A stretch of 64,000 bases of DNA. Origin: Desulfonatronovibrio magnus. Its GTDB lineage: Bacteria; Desulfobacterota; Desulfovibrionia; Desulfovibrionales; Desulfonatronovibrionaceae. Where the stretch lies: contig NZ_KN882175.1 of assembly GCF_000934755.1 (NCBI RefSeq), positions 619,261 through 683,260 of the forward strand, written 5' to 3'. Each line of letters starts with the position of its first letter. Within the stretch, counting starts at the first letter, position 1. The notes beneath the pieces are model-generated. The model was not told where the DNA came from. It did not search any database and saw nothing but the letters and a program-made list of their open reading frames with translations. The translations under genes were made by a program, and so were the position numbers. Shown here piece by piece: positions 61,623 to 64,000 of the stretch.

Positions 61623-64000
61623 TCAACTTTTCGGTTGCTCATCTTTTAAAATTATTTCCGTTCGGTTCCTGCCCCCATTCTTTGCCTTATACAGTGCATC
61701 ATCAGCACGGCGCAGCAAAGCATCCTCATGCTCTCCAGGTACAAACTCGCTGACCCCGAAACTTCCTGTAATTTTTCCAACTTCTCCAAAGTCAGCACAC
61801 ATAATTTTCAAGCGCAGTTTTTCAGCCACGTTCCAGGCACCCTTGTAGTCTGTATGCGGACAGACAACCATAAACTCTTCACCGCCCCATCTGCCAAGAG
61901 AGTCTGTCCTGCGAATATTATCCTGCAAAAGAGCTGACATCCGCTGTAAAACCATGTCTCCTGCCTGATGCCCGTACTCATCATTAACCCCCTTGAAATT
62001 GTCGATATCAAGAAGAATGATTGATAAAGGCTCGCGGGAGCGATTGACCCTGAGGATCTCATTGTCCAGAATCCGTTCAATTTTCATCCGGTTATAGACA
62101 CCAGTCAGGCTGTCAGTAATGGACAGTTTTTCAAGCTCTCTGGTTTTTACAGCCAGATCCCTGTGGGCATCGGCAATCTCCCGATTCAATCTGAAAAGCT
62201 TGCGGTTCCAGTATAGAAAAAAAGCCACAAGAAAAGATGCCACCACCCCAATCTGCCATACCAGGGCATAATCAATGCCCTGCTCATACCTGATGGATAT
62301 CCACTGCCGGACGATACTGTTTATTTCCTGAGAAGAAAGATCATCTATGGCCTTGTCAATAATATTTAACAATTCCGGTTGTTCCGGACTGACCCCTACT
62401 CTGAAAAATTCTTTATATGGAGTCTGACCTGCTATTTTAAGGTCATACAGACCCATCTCATGAATTTTAGAACTAACCAGATGCATGTTACCAATGGCAA
62501 TATCAGCTTCGCGCTTAGAAACCCCTCTCAAAGCCTGCTCCAGTGTTTCAAAGACCACTGTTTCGATTTCAGGATAATTGGTCAGAATAAAATTTTTTAT
62601 GGGATCGCCCTGCACAACTGCCAGTTTGTCCCACACAATGGAACTCAAATCTGGTATGTAGGTATGCTGATCCCTGGAAACCAGAACTGTCAGTGACTCA
62701 AGGTATGGCTTGGAGAGAAGCATGGCACCCTGATCCAGACCAGTATCACGTGCAATTGTCAGGATGTCACACTCGCCCTGTTCATAAAGAGTTATACTTT
62801 CTTCCCATGTGCTGGCAGCCTGGACATAAAAAGGGACATTAATACGTTCTTCCATCATTTGCATAATGCCGGCTACCATTCCATCGTAATGATTGTTATC
62901 CCTTATCTCTTCAAAGGGTTGCCAGGATGGATTGACACACAGCCTGATGGAGTCTTTGGAATCAAGGTAATTCATTTCAGCTGTGCTCAGATTCAGTGAT
63001 GACTTATCTTTAGCTTGTTCTGTTCTAAACCATTGGTCCCTCAGAGAGGATATCTCTTCCCTGGTTATAACATTCATGGTTTTATGCAGTATGCTGTGCA
63101 ACAATTCCTGCTCATGATGTACTCCCACGGAAACCGGTGTTGAGCCTAAGACATCCGTCTCCAGAATGGGAATATTTACCAGATCCATAAGCAGATACCT
63201 GTTGATCAGATAATCAAATACAGGTTTTTCAGACAAGGCTGCGTCTGCCCTGCCCGATGAAACGGCATCAAGACACCTTAAAGGGTTATCCAGAGCCAGA
63301 ATGTTAATTTCAGGGAAATAATACTCCAGAATTTCATGATAGTAAAAATCTTTTGGTACGGCCACTGTTTTACCCTTCAAGTCACTCAATTCATTGATAT
63401 CATCTTCCTCCCCCCTTCTGACCACAATACCTGATAAAAAATTGAAGTATGGTTCTGTAAACAGGATAAAATGTTCTCTTTTATCTGTTCTGACCACATC
63501 TCCCAGGATATCTATCTCTTTAGTCTGCAGCATACTCAAGAATTCGTTCCAGGTTGGTCCGCTAATATATCTGAACTCAATTCCCATCTTTTGAGCAAGC
63601 AGATCCATATAATCTATGACAAAACCTCTCGGCTGACCGTTTTCATTAAAATTGAAAGGTGCCCAATGCTTTAGATTGCTGACGGTAAGAACGGGATTGT
63701 CCAGTAAAAACTGTATCTCCTGTGCGGAAAATTGTGGCCTGCTCTGATCCTCTATGGAAAACCACTTTTCACCCAGCCTGATTTTTTCATTTTCTGGAAT
63801 TGAATCCATGGCCTTTTGCATGATATCCCGCAATGGAGCCATGTCTTTGCGAACTGAAATATAAAGACCCTGGGGGCCAAGCTCTGGTACCCTTGTCTCT
63901 CCAACAACCTTGAGGTCATAAAGAAAATTGGTTGTCATCAAATAGGAAACACTTCCATGGTATCCAATATATGCATCAGCATGGCCGTAACTCACAGCCC
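61623..64000 (-). CDS. Multi-sensor diguanylate cyclase, cut by right edge
   Basis: The visible part is at least 790 residues and stays open to the window edge, so the N-terminus is missing. It has the end of one SBP_bac_3 (amino-acid-binding-like) domain (to about residue 75), then two complete ones (about 85-325 and 345-580). A membrane span (about 590-612) and a short coiled coil follow. The GGDEF domain has GRWGGEEF and an RxxD inhibitory site (RRTD). It should sense periplasmic solutes and make c-di-GMP. The GTG at 63995 is only the first start codon in the visible part. Confidence 0.88.
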   Translation of the reverse strand, partial: AVSYGHADAYIGYHGSVSYLMTTNFLYDLKVVGETRVPELGPQGLYISVRKDMAPLRDIMQKAMDSIPENEKIRLGEKWFSIEDQSRPQFSAQEIQFLLDNPVLTVSNLKHWAPFNFNENGQPRGFVIDYMDLLAQKMGIEFRYISGPTWNEFLSMLQTKEIDILGDVVRTDKREHFILFTEPYFNFLSGIVVRRGEEDDINELSDLKGKTVAVPKDFYYHEILEYYFPEINILALDNPLRCLDAVSSGRADAALSEKPVFDYLINRYLLMDLVNIPILETDVLGSTPVSVGVHHEQELLHSILHKTMNVITREEISSLRDQWFRTEQAKDKSSLNLSTAEMNYLDSKDSIRLCVNPSWQPFEEIRDNNHYDGMVAGIMQMMEERINVPFYVQAASTWEESITLYEQGECDILTIARDTGLDQGAMLLSKPYLESLTVLVSRDQHTYIPDLSSIVWDKLAVVQGDPIKNFILTNYPEIETVVFETLEQALRGVSKREADIAIGNMHLVSSKIHEMGLYDLKIAGQTPYKEFFRVGVSPEQPELLNIIDKAIDDLSSQEINSIVRQWISIRYEQGIDYALVWQIGVVASFLVAFFLYWNRKLFRLNREIADAHRDLAVKTRELEKLSITDSLTGVYNRMKIERILDNEILRVNRSREPLSIILLDIDNFKGVNDEYGHQAGDMVLQRMSALLQDNIRRTDSLGRWGGEEFMVVCPHTDYKGAWNVAEKLRLKIMCADFGEVGKITGSFGVSEFVPGEHEDALLRRADDALYKAKNGGRNRTEIILKDEQPKS

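Overview
The window looks like a piece of the chromosome of a Gram-negative sulfate-reducer-like bacterium, most likely one of the Desulfovibrionales. This is inferred from gene content: LpxC implies an outer membrane, a DUF4911 protein follows a proline peptidase, the carboxyltransferase is an alpha-then-beta fusion next to an odd biotin carboxylase, and MotE-like and FliJ genes sit together. I see no rRNA, tRNA, CRISPR array, transposase or prophage.

Layout. 1-301 is a tandem array of 7- and 8-bp units. 375-8823 is housekeeping: tsf and rpsB on the minus strand, then rpmE, prfA, prmC, lpxC, a DUF554 membrane protein, era and an M24 peptidase with a coupled DUF4911 gene. 9462-11635 holds a small secreted protein, a double cyclic-nucleotide-domain protein, a TatD nuclease and a Trm112-like protein. 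11736-23279 is a minus-strand chemotaxis cluster: cheR, cheW, a chemoreceptor with a periplasmic zinc-type domain, cheB, cheA, cheY, a STAS protein, a soluble receptor-like coiled coil and a REC-PAS protein. A divergent REC-PAS-GGDEF cyclase follows at 23678.

25544-32970 carries a glycine-zipper lipoprotein, a flavin disulfide oxidoreductase, CBS and HD proteins, rplM-rpsI, a radical SAM protein and purM. 33652-37133 is a TRAP transporter whose dctM is split from dctQP by repeat DNA. 37915-48147 has amrS, motE-fliJ, a MoeA fusion, cobS, yitT, a DUF2156 protein and topA. 48613-54999 has a YchF-like GTPase, trmJ, a HEAT-REC protein, a purine nucleoside phosphorylase and a motA-motB-pilZ operon. 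55254-59997 is an acyl-CoA-carboxylase-like operon. 60152-64000 has ssb, a pentapeptide-repeat protein and a large sensor cyclase cut by the right edge.

Two themes stand out. First, signalling: the che cluster, two diguanylate cyclases, a PilZ protein and a CheA with two 24-residue motifs like those of the c-di-GMP-binding MshEN domain suggest a link between chemotaxis, motility and c-di-GMP. Second, most of the large gene-free gaps carry mosaics of small non-coding repeats: GGGACWGTCCC palindromes, a ~50-bp CCCGGG-hairpin module, a two-hairpin module with complementary loops, MITE-like elements and 7-bp arrays. One of these repeats appears to supply the last codons and stop of dctQ.
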